DNA of 64,000 bases from Bretschneidera sinensis (lineage: Eukaryota > Streptophyta > Magnoliopsida > Brassicales > Akaniaceae): the NCBI GenBank assembly GCA_023935145.1, contig CM043701.1, positions 72,106,817-72,170,816 on the forward strand, written 5' to 3'. The position numbers and the translations under genes were made by a program. Shown piece by piece: positions 42,159 through 54,645 of the stretch; position 1 is the stretch's first letter; every line of letters starts with the position of its first letter. The notes beneath the pieces were generated by a model that was not told the DNA's origin, did not search any database, and worked only from the letters and a program-made list of their open reading frames with translations.

Positions 42159-45088
42159 ATGGGTGATTTGCAAGCCTACGCTAGTATTACTATTGTACTG
42201 CTAATATCCATGATCATTATAAAGATGATCTCCAACAAAGCTAAAGCCAAAGCACCTCTTCCACCGAGCCCAAGAGGGCTACCAATCATCGGACACATGT
42301 ACCTCCTTGGCCATATACCTCATCAAGCATTTCACAAGCTGTCAACCCAGTATGGACCCCTAATCTACTTTTTTATCGGATCAAAACCTTGTGTTCTTGC
42401 ATCCTCCCCTGAAATGGCTAAAGAAATCCTTAAAACCAATGAATCTAATTTCTTGAACCGTCCTAAATTAGCCAACCTTGATTACCTTACTTATGGTTCA
42501 GCTGATTTCGCTACTGTGCCTTACGGACCTCATTGGAAGTTCATGAAAAAACTTTGCATGACGGAACTTCTTGGGAGTCGAACACTAGACCAGCTCCTTC
42601 CTATTAGACGGGAAGAGCTGACAAGGTTTTTGAGGTTAATGATAAAGAAAGCTGAGGCAAAAGAAGCAGTCAATGTGGGAGCACAGCTTATGAGGTTAAC
42701 AAATAACATAATATCAAGAATGGCATTGAAACAAAGATGCTCTGATAATGAAGATGAAGCAGATGAGGTGAGGAAATTGGTAAAGGAGTTGAATGAGTTA
42801 GGCTCTAAGTTTAATTTCTCAGATTCATTTTGGTTTTGCAAGAAGATTGATTTACAAGGGTTTGGTAAGAGGCTGAAGGATGCTCGCGACAGGTATGACA
42901 CGTTGATGGAGAATATCATCAAGGAACACCAAGATGCAAGGAACAAGTGCCAGCAAGGGGATGAAGCTGTCAAGGACATACTTGATATTTTGCTCGACAT
43001 TTACGAAGATGACAACTCAGAGATGAGATTGACAATGGAAAACATAAAGGCCTTCATTATGGTAACCTTGCATACGCTATATATCTACACGAAATTTATT
43101 TTGTTAACAAAAAAATTATCTCAAGAAAAATTTCGGCACAATAATTTTGCACAATTAGTGGACTTTACAAAATTTTCCACTGGACTTACGAGCTTGTACG
43201 AAATTCTTGTGAAAAATCTTTAAGCTCATATCTTAATATATGCATTCATAAATTGCTTAAAGTATACGCCAAACGCAGATTATTTTGTATATTGAATTTA
43301 TTTATTAGTTAGAGAAAAAATATGAGAATATAATTTTATCAATTAATCTCAATTTAATATTTTAAATTAACATTATGAAGGATATAATGATAAAAGTAAC
43401 ATTATTTGTCTTTTTTTTCTCTTATTTTTTCATTTTACTAAATAAGGGCAAAATAAAACTATCTTTTTATCCTTAATTTTCAATCCTCTTTACTAATACA
43501 TGAAAAAAATAGTGTGTTTAGTTATGGAAAATATTTTTTATTTTCTATGTTAATTTTTCATAACATTTTCCTCAACAATTTGAATATTATTAACATAATT
43601 TGAAAAAGAAGACTTGTTTGTACAACATAATATTGGAAAAGTTGATAAACAAAAAAAATATATTATTCTCCAAATTATTAAAAAGGTGATTAACAAAAAA
43701 TGTGGTTTTTCAAATTATTTTTAAAATGTACATATTAACGAGGGTAATGTTAAGGAAAATGAAGATATAAAATTAAAAACATTTTCCACAACTAAACACA
43801 CCATAATTTTCTTAATTTTCCAGCATCTCTACTAACACGAGAAGAAAAAAGTTAATGTCTTACTTTCTATCTTTACAATTTTTTACTATCCTCTCACTTT
43901 TATTTTCTCTTATTTGTTTCTTAACCCAATTTTTTTTCAATTTCGAATCGAAAAGAAATAAGCAGTGAAAACAATCATTTCACTAGAAACTCGGGCTAGG
44001 GAGATTTCTTTCAAATATTATTTTCAAATTCAACTCCATTTTAAAAAATTTGCATGTAATTGTTATATTGATATGACTTCTCTTATTTTCTTATGGTTAT
44101 GAACAAAGTTTCCTTTCCTTCCTAACAATATTATAACATCAAGTTTACTTGTTCCCTATGTTTAAATGACATTTATTAATTTCTTATGTAATTTTTTCAT
44201 TGTTCCAATGGATGGGGTTATAAAAAAAATAATAAAATTATTAAGATGATAATGACAAGGATACTAATGGTACTGTAGCTGATATATGATAAAAGATAGA
44301 TTAAAATGTTGAACAGAAAGATGATCAAAGCAAAATTATTTATTTATTTATTTTTGAAATGCAAGGCGAAGATGTCAACATGAGATTAAACCTACTTTTA
44401 TTCATAGTTGGTGAATAAATAAAATAGTAACCAAGTCACAATTTCACAGAATATATTTGGAGCTGGAACGGACACATCTTCAATTACAATAGAATGGGGC
44501 CTGGCAGAGCTGATCAACCACCCAAGTGTGATGGAGAAAGCAAGACAAGAGATAGTTTCTGTTGTTGGAAAGAGTAGAATAGTAGAGGAATCAGATTTTG
44601 TTAACCTCCCTTATCTCCAAGCTGTAATAAAGGAAATACTAAGGCTTCACCCCACTGGCCCCTTGATCGTGAGAGAATCAGCTGAAGACTGTAACATTGC
44701 TGGTTACAGAATTCCAGGGAAAACCCGTATGTTTGTTAATGTGTGGTCTCTTGGGAGGGACATCAACCACTGGGAAAACCCAAATCAGTTCAGGCCAGAG
44801 AGATTTCTAAGTGAAGAGTGGAGGGTCACGGGAAAGAATCAGATGCTGGATGTGAGAGGACAACATTTTCATCTGCTACCATTTGGGAGTGGAAGAAGAA
44901 GCTGCCCTGGAGCTACGCTGGCGCTACAGTTTGTTCCTACAACTCTTGCTGCAATAATCCAGTGCTTCGAAATGGAAGTTGGGAATGGTCCTGTTGACAT
45001 GGAAGAGGGACCAGGACTAACCCTTCCCAGGGCCAATTCTCTGGTTTTTGTTCCAGTGGCCAGGCTCAATCCCTTTCCATCACTCTAA
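42159..45088 (+). CDS. Cytochrome P450 gene A (CYP93A-like)
   Basis: Two exons, 42159-43061 and 44450-45088, joined by a GT-AG phase-0 intron of 1388 bases; 513 residues. P450s use O2 and electrons from an ER-bound reductase to oxidise small molecules. The N-terminal membrane anchor is residues 7-25, then the proline hinge [14 protein letters not shown] (33-46). The I-helix AGTDTS spans the region just after the intron (306-311), ExxR is E363-R366, PERF is 417-420, and the haem loop [11 protein letters not shown] has its Cys at 453. It most resembles CYP93A (pterocarpan 6a-hydroxylase-type) proteins from memory; CYP93 members act on flavonoid-like phenolics. The true substrate is unknown. No break seen. 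Confidence 0.93.
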
Positions 45089-45389
45089 TTATATATATAT
45101 ATGTCAGTCTATGTAATTTGTCAATAGTATAAACTCCTTAGTTTGCGACCCGTGGTCATACTAATGCTTAATCAATTGAAGATTATATATCCAGATCAGA
45201 AGATAGTACAATCAGACCTGAATCTGCTACCAATAGCAATAATTACAAACAAAATAACTCTATCCCTAAATAGAAATCACATTTTAGACAGTAATACTAT
45301 ACTATCTATGTCTATCAAGAACTATTTACAAAACCATAAAACAGTAGCTAAGATTCTAACCAAATTCTATCACCATAAACATAACTAGC

Positions 45390-45432
<43 letters not shown>

Positions 45433-45507
45433 TATCCTTAATGTTCTGTATCAGACAGAATCTCACTTTCTCTTCCGTCGCAATAGGTTGGGGACTAGCA
45501 CAGCTAA
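45089..45507 (+). other. Gene A 3' flank, CT microsatellite and start of psi3
   Basis: 3' flank collinear with 25700-26090 behind psi1. It contains a (CT)n run (about 45394-45428) that is much shorter in the psi1 copy. The last part, from about 45485, encodes GWGLAQL, the start of P450 remnant psi3, which copia-2 cuts at the GCTAA duplication (45503-45507). Confidence 0.8.
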
Positions 45508-46374
45508 TGTTGGGAAACCACCCTCAAGATGCTCAGGAGGTGATCTTCCAAACACCCAAGTCTAGAGTAACTTGTATAAAGAAAAGAGACATCAACCAAT
45601 CAAAGCAAAAAAGAAAATAACACAAGAAATTTGTTATCGAGATTCGGCAATATGCCTATTTTCCCGTGAGCTCCTCCGAGCTCTCTGCACTATCTTATCA
45701 ATGGAGTTCTTTACAATCAGCAACACCCTTCGAAGAACACATAAGTTCTTGAAAATAAAAGAAGAAGAAGAAAGTGATAAGAACTAATCCTGGAATTTTA
45801 CCAAGAAAATTCCTCTTACAAACCCTTGAATCCCCTTTCTATTCTACTCTCTCTTTCTAAACGACTAACCTTTACAATGAGTATCTCTTGTTTTGTGTCT
45901 TTGCACTCTTACAATTGATCTCACTTTCAATCACAAGTTTTTCACAAGTTATTTCTCTTTGAAGCTAGGTGACCCTTTATATAGTGCACCAATTTCTTGA
46001 CCACTCTTGAGAGTCAATCTCCACCCTTAGATCTTAAGGACCAATCAACCTTAGCCCTTCATCAATTCTAAGTGATCCTGTGCATTTTGGACATGCCCCA
46101 CGCACCTTTCAAAAGGCTTAACAAAAGTGCATCAGTGTGCCTTCAAGCCGCGGCCTAGAACAGGGCAAGTCGCGGCCTGAAGCAGGGCTGAAAAACTCAC
46201 CCTTCTTCACTTTTCTGGGCGCCGTGGCCTGGGAGAGTCTGAATCGGAGTGCATACCTGGCCGAGAGCTCCTTCATGCTGGGCGGCGCACATTGGAATGA
46301 GGTGGGCCGCGGTGCACACTGGTGTGCACTTGATGCTGATTTTTCCTTGTTTAAACCTTAAACAAATACCAACA
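45508..46374 (-). repeat. Copia-2 3' LTR
   Basis: 867 bases, TGTTGGGAAACC...ACCAACA on this strand, the complement of the copia-3 LTR. It has a TATA box (complement of CTTTATATAG, about 45974-45983) and the GC-rich U3 block (46140-46320). On its inner side the minus strand reads AAAGGTAGAGAT, the polypurine tract. Confidence 0.92.
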
Positions 46375-46543
46375 ATCTCTACCTTTGTCTAAGCGTTTAA
46401 ACCTGAACCCATTGTGCAGAGAACTCAGTATCCAAACTCATCTTGAGTCATTATATCAACCAACTCCAATCTTAAGAAGTCCAAGGCAATGATTGAACTT
46501 GCTTAGAGGTAGAACTTTGGTGCCTAAATCAGCAGGATTTTCT

Positions 46544-48424
46544 TCAGTGGCTACCTTGTCCACATGAATGTATCATTTCGTAACATTTTCCCAAATAAAA
46601 TTGTACCGAACATCCATGTGCTTTATCCTCGTGGAACACCGGATTCTTGCACAAATACAATGCACTTTGGCTATCCGAATACACTACAACCTGCTCCTCT
46701 AGTACCTTCAACTCTTCCAGCAACCCTTTGCACCACATAGCCTCATTGATGGCTTCCGTAGCCGCTATATACTCAGCCTCAGTTGTTGAGAGTGCTACCA
46801 CCAGCTGCAATTGAGCCTTCCAACTTACACAACATCCGTTTAAGTTGAAGAAGTAGGAGGTAATCGATCTTCTTTTATCCCGGTTAGCTCCATGGTTCGA
46901 ATCCGCATAACCTTCAAGACAGATGGATTTACCCATCTTCTCATAAACCAGCCCTATTTCTGGGCTTCCCTTTAAGTACCTCAGCAACCACTTCATCCCA
47001 AGCCAATGCTCATTTTCGAAATTACTCATAAACCTACTAAGAACACTCATTGCATGAGCAATGTCAGGTCTAGTGCTTACCATCATAAACATAACTGAAC
47101 CAACCGCACTAGAGTAGGAGACCTTTTCCATTTCCTTCTTCTCCTCATCTGATCTTGGACATTGATCATTGGAGAACTTGAAATGACCAACAAAAGGAAC
47201 CTTCACTGGTTTGCTATCTTCCATAGAGAACTTAGATATCATCTTCTCTATGTAGGAAGTTTGAGAGATCTTTAATTTGCTTCTCTCCCTTTCCCGGATG
47301 GTGCACATCCCAAGGATCTTCTGTGCATGGCCAAGATCCTTCATCTCAAACTCCTCACTAAATTGAGCCTTCAATTTTCTTATCCTCTCCATACTGCTCC
47401 TAACCAACAACATATCATCAACATAGTTGAGGATGATCACCACTTCATCCGCCTTGTGCCCCTTGTAATACAAGCACGAATCATAGTAGCTCCTTATGAA
47501 ACCCAGGCTAGTTACAAAAGAATCAAACCTCTTATTCCATTGCTAAGGTGATTACTTCAGGCCATATAGAGATTTCTTCAATTGGCACACCAAATCTCTT
47601 TGCCTTCCTTCCTCATAGCCTTCGAGTCATGTAGATGGTCTCATCAAGCTCTCCATGTAAGAACGCTGTCTTCACATCCATTTGCTCGATTTCCCAATTG
47701 AATTGCACCCTACCTTTTCCATAAGGGTTCTATTCATCCTCTCAGTAACTCCATTTTGCTGAGGTGTTTTTACAACCGTTCTATGCCTTAGAATGCCATT
47801 TAACTCACAGAATTTATCAAAATCCTTATTACAAAATTCTAAGCCATTATCGGTTTGTAAAGTCTTAACTACCCTACTCGTTTGAGTTTCCAACAACCTT
47901 TTCCACACCACAAATTTATTCAAAACAACTAATTTATTTTTAAGCAAATAAACCCAAACCTTTCTTGAATAATCATCAATTAAAGACAGAAAGTAAAAGT
48001 TACCTCCTTGTGTTGGTGTTCTTGCTGATCCCCAAAAGTCCGAATGAATGTAGTCAAGAATGCCCTTAGACTTGTGCACTCCAGTGTTGAAGCTGACCCG
48101 GTGTTGCTTCCCAAGAATGCAACACTCGTAGAAATCCAATTTCTCTACTTTGTCATCACCAAGTAAACCATCTTTGCTGAGGACTTGCAGGCCCTTTTCG
48201 CTCATATGTCCCAAGCGAGTGTGCCAAAGGGCTGCCCTATCCATCTCAGCCATCAAGCTTACTTCTTGATCCTTGATTTCTGTCTCTCCAATCATCTCAT
48301 AGAGTCCATCTTTTACTGCTACTTTGATCACTACCAAAGATCCATTGGTCACCTTGACCTTTCCTCTTTTTGCCTTGTATCCCATGGAATCCAACTGCCC
48401 CAATGAGATCAAATTCCTCTTCAA
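46544..48424 (-). pseudogene. Copia-2 integrase, reverse transcriptase and RNase H (deleted)
   Basis: The right piece (47672-48424) has GAG-pre-integrase (LWHTRLGHMSEKGL, CCILGKQHR) and integrase (IDDYSRKVW, TDNGLEFCN, TPQQNGVTERMNRT). At about 47700 it jumps straight to WEIEQMDVK, losing the end of integrase, the linker and the first part of reverse transcriptase. The left piece (46544-47473) keeps the catalytic YVDD box, the KVSYSSAVGSVMF region and RNase H (STTEAEYIAATEA, KAHGC with a frameshift). The deletion removes function. Confidence 0.88.
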
Positions 48425-48585
48425 AATCCAGGAGATACCTTACATTTCGCAGCAACCTTGTGACTCCATCAAACATCCTCAGCTGGATGTCTCCTATCCC
48501 CCTCACTTGGCAAGAATTTTCATTCCCCAAGAAAACCCTTCCATCATTGATTTCCTTGAAATTCTTGAACCATTCCTTATGAGGG

Positions 48586-49849
48586 TGTTGTGAGTTTTAA
48601 ATTATTCGCAAGCGCACGAGTCGTTTGCAATATAGTGTTGTACAAGTGCGAGGTCAAATCCATAGCGAATTGCGTTGTGAAAGTATATTTTTAATCTAAA
48701 CTAACTCTATCTTAATCTAGTTCCAAATTTCAGAATGATGTTGCAAAATAAATTAAAACTAAACTAAGTTGATTTTAAAACTAATAATAAAAAGCACTAA
48801 GGTTTCTGAATCCACCCCACCAAAGTTTAAGCATATATGTTCTAAAAATATAGCCTATCAAAACATTCCATGAATCCAACTATAAGACAAAAAACAAAGA
48901 ATATCCCAACTAAACCAAAAGCATCCAATGTATCCGTTCTTAACAAATCACAAAGGAAATCCAATTTAATCGAAAAGCATTCAATGTATCCATCAGATGA
49001 AACACAAAGAATATCCAACAGACAATTTAAACTCAATCAATTATAAGATTAACTCAAATAATTGATAGAACATTTTATACTAAAAATTGTCATATTTGTA
49101 CACGCAAATATGAACTACTACGCCAAACAACGGCGAGGCTTCATCTTCAACCTTAGCTGAAGAGTCTAGCCACTCATAACTATAAAACTATAATAAAAAG
49201 TGCTAAACATTTAAACTAAAACAACTGAATATAAAGAAATAAATAAAAAACTTTACATGGGAGAAATTCCATTTGCTGACGGGCGGCGCTTCCCCTCGTG
49301 GTAGCAATGCCTTCGGGATCCACCAGAATGCTAGCGGACATCCACCGGTAAACACCAAAGTGGCTCAGGAATTGTACCCTGAATTATGAAGTCAGGTAGT
49401 GTTTATATAGGGGGAGACTTGGAGCAATATGGGTTACAGATTCGATGTGGGATACTGCCCGTGTGCGCTCAATCGCAGTGTGGTGCGATCGGTCGCAAGT
49501 ACGATCGATCGCATGTCTTGTGCGCACGATCTCATGTGCGCTCGATCGCATGTCTGCTACGATCGATCGCAGATGCACTGAACTTCAAATATTTCGATGT
49601 GGGATGTTGACCATGCGCTCGTTCGTAGGCAGGTGCGCTCGAGCGCAGGTGCGCTCGATCGCATATCTCGTGCGATCGATCGCAATGTCTCCAGAAGCTT
49701 CACATCTCATGAAATGCTTCATTTTCTCCACAATCCTGTAAAAATACACAAAACACAAAAAAGACATAAAATAAAGTGAAATACTACTAACTAAGAGCAT
49801 AACAAATATAAGTTAAGGGTCTAAAATATGCAATATTTAAGACTCATCA
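48586..49849 (-). repeat. B2 3' LTR
   Basis: 1264 bases, TGTTGTGAG...GACTCATCA. It has the tRNA-Asp-like block at 48620-48637, a TATA box (complement of GTTTATATAGG, 49401-49411) and about ten CGATCG-type units at 49464-49685, the largest set in the window. Confidence 0.93.
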
Positions 49850-49889
49850 AATACCCCCAAACTTATATTTTGCTAGTCCCTTAGCAAAA
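49850..49889 (-). promoter_or_regulatory. B2 polypurine tract and stem-loop
   Basis: The minus strand reads AAGTTTGGGGGTATT against the LTR. The inner hairpin TTTTGCTA (49868-49875)/TAGCAAAA (49882-49889), loop GTCCCT, is identical to the B1 hairpin. Confidence 0.78.
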
Positions 49890-50216
49890 CAAAATAAAAG
49901 ACTCAATGAAAAACAAAGAACATAAAGATAAGTTCATCACTCATGGTATCCAAAAATTTAAGGAGCACACATCACCATGATATTCATTCATGAGCAAGCT
50001 TAAAAAGATAAACTCATCTTCGCAATGAATAGAAATGTTAAAATCTAATTACTTACAAAAGGCAGGTCAAGGCATCACAAGTCTGACACTGTGTAAAGTG
50101 AATTAGCATATAAAAGTGAAGCTTCAAAGTAACTCCAATGTGTAAGGTCTCCATGTCTCAAGATTCACCGAATTTCCCATCAAAATGAACGAAAAAGGCA
50201 TAGTTTTTATTTTTAT

Positions 50217-50255
<39 letters not shown>

Positions 50256-51148
50256 ATATAATAAGGCACGACTATATTTAGTTCCCTTAAGCTTTCTAAT
50301 TGACCCATGTAGCGAGTGTTGAGTCAATGACTCCCAAACCAGATGGTTTTAGGGCATTAGGTGTAAAGACACCCCTAAGGACTTACTAACTCGAGTAAAA
50401 AAGGCTACGAAATTAAACCGGTCTTAATACTACCAAACAAAATTCCACATTTTGACGTGAACACTCACTGCTTACTGAGGCAAGAGGTCCAGTTACTCAA
50501 CGGAAAGTTTATTGGTAATGAATTTTTTTTTTTTTTTATGCCTAAGTGTTCATCCAACAAATCATCCAGTTTCAGTTAAGATAAGGAAAAATACACATTA
50601 AAATCACATGTCATACCTCACATAATTTGTGCTAATGTGCTCGTGTTAGATTATGTTAAACATGTGAATTCTCAAATGCCTAAGGTAAGTGACTAAATTT
50701 TAAAAATTTATCACCAGATCATGTGTTCAAAATGTTAAGCTCACCAATGACTTCACATCACAGAAAATGTTAAGATCAACCAAAATTTCACGGTAACATG
50801 AGCATGCATTTATCTCTACAACGAAAAGACAACAAATTAGGACAAAGTGTGTGATGTGTCTCCCATACCCCTAAACTTAAATTACACATTGACTCCAATG
50901 TGTGACTAATATGGAAAGAGCTGACCTGAGATATGGAGAACTAGCTGGACAGGTATGGCTCATAGCATACCCCCAAACTTGGACTGAAGTACGCTTTGTC
51001 CCTGAAAAATAAACACTGGAAAACAAAAAAAAACACTGAAAACAAACATTATGAATAAAAATGCGAAATAATAAATAAACAAAAAAAAGATAAGCTGTGG
51101 GGTGCCTCCCATGAGCACTAAGTTTAACGTCTTCAGCCAGACCCAACA
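49890..51148 (-). other. B2 non-coding spacer
   Basis: Collinear with the B1 spacer. It contains an (AT)n run (about 50221-50254), PPT-like repeats at about 50864-50878 and 50967-50980, the first followed by a perfect 8-bp hairpin ACACATTG/CAATGTGT (50884-50903), and the GGGGTGCCTCCCATGA junction at about 51098-51115. No gene. Confidence 0.72.
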
Positions 51149-51505
51149 TTAGTAATCGTGCCCAATGAAACACTCCACCATCTGATCAATAAATGGGAAT
51201 GAAAAATGATCTGGCCTAGTGGCAGCATTCAATTTATGGTAGCTGATACACACTCTCCAAATTGACTGAACACGAGTTGGAACCAACTCGTTGTCCTTAT
51301 GCTGCACTACCGTTAATTCAGCACGTTTGGGCACAACATGAATCTGGCTCACCCACTTGCTATCAGAGATGGGATAAATGATCCCTGCCTCTAACAGCTT
51401 AATATTTTCTACCCTCACAACCTCTTGCATAGCAGGGTTGAGCCTTCTTTGTGGCTCCCTCGATGGTTCAGCATCCTCCTCCAAATGTATCCTGTACGTC
51501 ACCAC
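51149..51505 (-). pseudogene. B2 reverse transcriptase stub
   Basis: 118 residues with PSREPQRRLNP, SDSKWVSQIHVVPK, LNAATRPDHFSFPFIDQMVE, ending at the same point as the B1 stub, before any catalytic motif. Confidence 0.85.
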
Positions 51506-51538
51506 CGAGGGGCTGATCCCCTTGATGTCCTCAATGGT

Positions 51539-52825
51539 CTAGCCTATAGCTTCCTTATGCTCTCTTAAGACGTTCAATAATTTCTCCTCTAGAGCATCAC
51601 CCAGATCTGAAGGTATAATCACAGGCAAACTATCGACTGAACCTAGGAACGTATACTTAAAATTATCTGGTAAAGGCTTAAGTTCCTTCTTGGGGGTTTC
51701 AGGTGCGGCGGTCTCTTCCGTCTTATTGCTCTTCCGAGGAAGAGACTCTAAAATGGCATTCGCTTGCTCAAGTAATTTATCTAAATCCATATCCTCTCCA
51801 AATTGAGCAAAGCATGCCTCTAGGGGGTCCTCAGTGCGGGAGTTATCCACAATCTCCTCCGTCTTATTGCTCCCCCGTGGAGGAGACTCCAAAATGGCAT
51901 TTTCTTGCTCAAGTAATTTATCTAAATCCAAATCCTCTCCAAATTGAGCAAAACATGCCTCCAGGGAGTCCTCAGTGCTTGATTCATTCACAGTCTCCTC
52001 AAGAATCTCCTCTATCAAGCATACATTTTTCACTTCATCATATTCATGTGGTTTCCTAGTGATATCAAAAATATTCAACTCCACTGTCATATTTCCGAAG
52101 GAGATCTTCATCACCCCTGTCCTACAATTTATCAGGGCATTAGCCGTGGCTAAGAATGGTCGCCCTAGAATAACCGGTATTTGAATCCCTACATTCTGAA
52201 CCGGCTCTGTGTCAAGCACAATAAAATCCATAGGGAAATAGAACTTATCCACTTTTATCAAAACGTCCTCAACTATTCCCCGTGGTCTTTTCACTGACCT
52301 GTCAGCCAATTGAAGCGTAGTGGATATGGGCTTCAATTCTCCTAACCCCAACTATAAATAAACTGAGTAGGGTAGAAGATTCACACTCGCCCCTAGATCC
52401 AAGAGAGCCCTCTCAATGTGGCTGACTCCTATCGTGCAAGAGATGGTAGGACACCACGGGTCCTTATACTTGATAGTTAGCTTGCACTGAAGGATTGAGC
52501 TGACCTGCTCGGTCAAAAATGCCTTTTTTGGGACATTCATCCTCCTTTTGATAGTGACCAAGTCCTTTAGAAACTTGGCATATGATGGCATTTGATGGAT
52601 GGCATCCAAAAATGGGATATTGATTTGGACTTGCTTGAATACGTCTAGAAATTCCTCATACTTCCCTCCTTTCTTCGGCGCCTGTAGTCTCTTGGGGTAA
52701 GGCACTCTAGGTACAAATGACCTAGGAGGGTCCTTTTCAGTAGGTGTGGCTGTAGATAGCTCAGCATCTCTCTTCTCCGTGTTGCCACTTCCTTGCCCTT
52801 GCTGCATAGCAGGGCTCTCTTCCAC
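51539..52825 (-). pseudogene. B2 protease and pol linker
   Basis: The right piece (52352-52825) has the gag end (IPFLDAIHQMPSYAKFLKD) and the retropepsin core ALLDLGASVNLLPYSVY. A single stop follows and the left piece (51539-52351) continues with LQLADRSVKRPRGIVEDVL and VILGRPFLATANALI. After the protease come two 47-residue acidic modules (DSLEACFAQFGED, DPLEACFAQFGED) and the linker to reverse transcriptase (ALEEKLLNVLREHKEAIG). One point mutation separates it from an open frame. Confidence 0.85.
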
Positions 52826-54247
52826 TCAATTGTCCACCTGTCTCCCAGACCTCAGTGTGATAATCGACTGTACTTGTTCCACCCCGTGCATAGGAGTTGA
52901 TGAACTCTCAACCACATATTGTCCTTTCGGGTTGGGCACGGGCTGACTGGGGAACTTCCCCTTCTCTCTCTCACCCAAATGACTTGCAATTTTCCCTATT
53001 TGACTCTCCAGCTTGGCAATTGCTTGGGTATTTACCACTGTTGCACTCCTCACATCACTCATATTTTGGCTAGTTGCCTTCATGAACTCCTTAAGGGTGT
53101 CCTCTAGCGACTGTGAAACTAGCATTGGTGTTTGAGTGGGTGCTTGGTAAGCAGGTGAAGGTGCTGGATGGGCAGAACGACAATGATTTGGAATTTGCGG
53201 GCTAAATCCGGGAGGATATTGATTTTGAGCATGATGAGGGGCTCCTCCCTGATTCATTGGTTGGTTCTGCCTCCATGAAAAATTTGGGTGGTTCCGCCAC
53301 CCTGGATTATACGTCTCGGAGTACGATCCATTTAACTGCCTTTTATAGTCATTGAAAGCATTTACTTGTTCTATAGGATACTCGGCACAAACCGGCATTG
53401 ATGGGCAGTTCTGTGCCAGATGCATGGGACTAGCACAGATGGAACAGCTTTCAACATTGAATGTGTTGGCAGCATTGATGGATTGGCTCATAGTGAGAGC
53501 GTTAATCTACTTAGTGAGGGCATCTAACTTTATCCTCAAATCAGCGTCCTCCCTAACCTCATAGATGCCTCCCCTCTTAGGAGCACGAATGGACTTATCT
53601 CCACAGCTTGAAAAATCCCACTGCTGTGAGTTGTCGGACAACTTGTCCAACGCCATATATGCTTCATCTCCTGTCAGACTCAAGAATGCCCCCCCCCATT
53701 CATAGACTTGATCATGCTATAGTTGGGTTGAGTCAACCCTTGGTAGAAGAACTGAACGAGTCTCCACTTCATATCCATGTGGAGGGCATCTGATCAGTAG
53801 CTCTTTGAAGCGCTCCCAACCCTCAGAAAATTTTTCATCCTCATCCTGAGTCAAAGAGCTAATCTTCTTTCGGCACTCATTCACTCTAGACATTGGGAAA
53901 AACTTATGATAAAATTTGCTAAGCAGGTTTTCCCAAGATGTAATAGACCCGGGCGTGTTGGAATCCAACCACGCCATAGCTCTATCGTGAAGAGAAAAAG
54001 GGAAGAGTCGAAGATGGAATGACTCTTCAGAGAAGTTTTGGAATTTGAATGTGGCACAAATGTCTTTGAAATTCTTCACATGGCTATAAGGATTTTCAAT
54101 ATCTAAGCCATAGAATGAGGGTAAGAGTTGGATAACATGTGGCTTCAAGTCAAAGTGGGTGGCATTGGTCGGTGGCAACACTATGCAAGAGGATGAGTTA
54201 GTCGCAACGGGTGCGAACAAGTCCCTAAGGGATATAGTGGAGTCCAC
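52826..54247 (-). pseudogene. B2 gag
   Basis: Capsid piece 53717-54247 starts MDSTISLRDLFAP and has FHLRLFPFSLHDRAMAWLDS and ITSWENLLSKFYHKFFP, the standard plant gypsy capsid fold region. A frame break, including a poly-C run at about 53690-53696, leads to 52826-53491 with the CCHC-like CSICASPMHLAQNCP knuckle and YNPGWRNHPNFSW. Together they form almost the full gag with one or two shifts. Confidence 0.83.
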
Positions 54248-54645
54248 GTTCCAAACTCTAGGTTACTCTACATGTTCAAGATGATTTGCATTCCTATAAT
54301 TCTCTGCCATCTCAACAGTCTCTCTCTCAACTAGCACTCTTTTCTGTCTCTTAAGAGTTCTTTCTAAGTCAGGATCTAAATGTATTAGATCTAAGTCCAA
54401 GGATCTCCGACCAAGCATACACCAACAGAAAAAGCACTAGAGTAAACTAACCAGCAGAAACTTGCAGAATAAAATAAAATAACTGCACAAACAGCAAACA
54501 CACTACTCACAAAATGAGCCAAAATTTTTTTTTAAAATAATATATTATTATTATTATTTTTTAACTAACTAGTAGAAAAATAAAATTAATTCAGACCAAA
54601 AATTTTCACAAACCAAACAACTCCCCGGCAACGGCGCCAAAAACT
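54248..54645 (-). promoter_or_regulatory. B2 leader and primer-binding site
   Basis: About 400 bases of leader. Beside the LTR the minus strand reads TGGCGCCGTTGCCGGGGA (about 54622-54639), an exact complement of the plant tRNA-Asp 3' end as I recall it. Confidence 0.85.

Noticed and set aside
43062..43223. Continuation of gene A exon 1 past 43061
   Set aside because: The frame stays open for 54 codons but leaves P450 sequence at a GTAACC donor at exactly the place where gene B has its intron.
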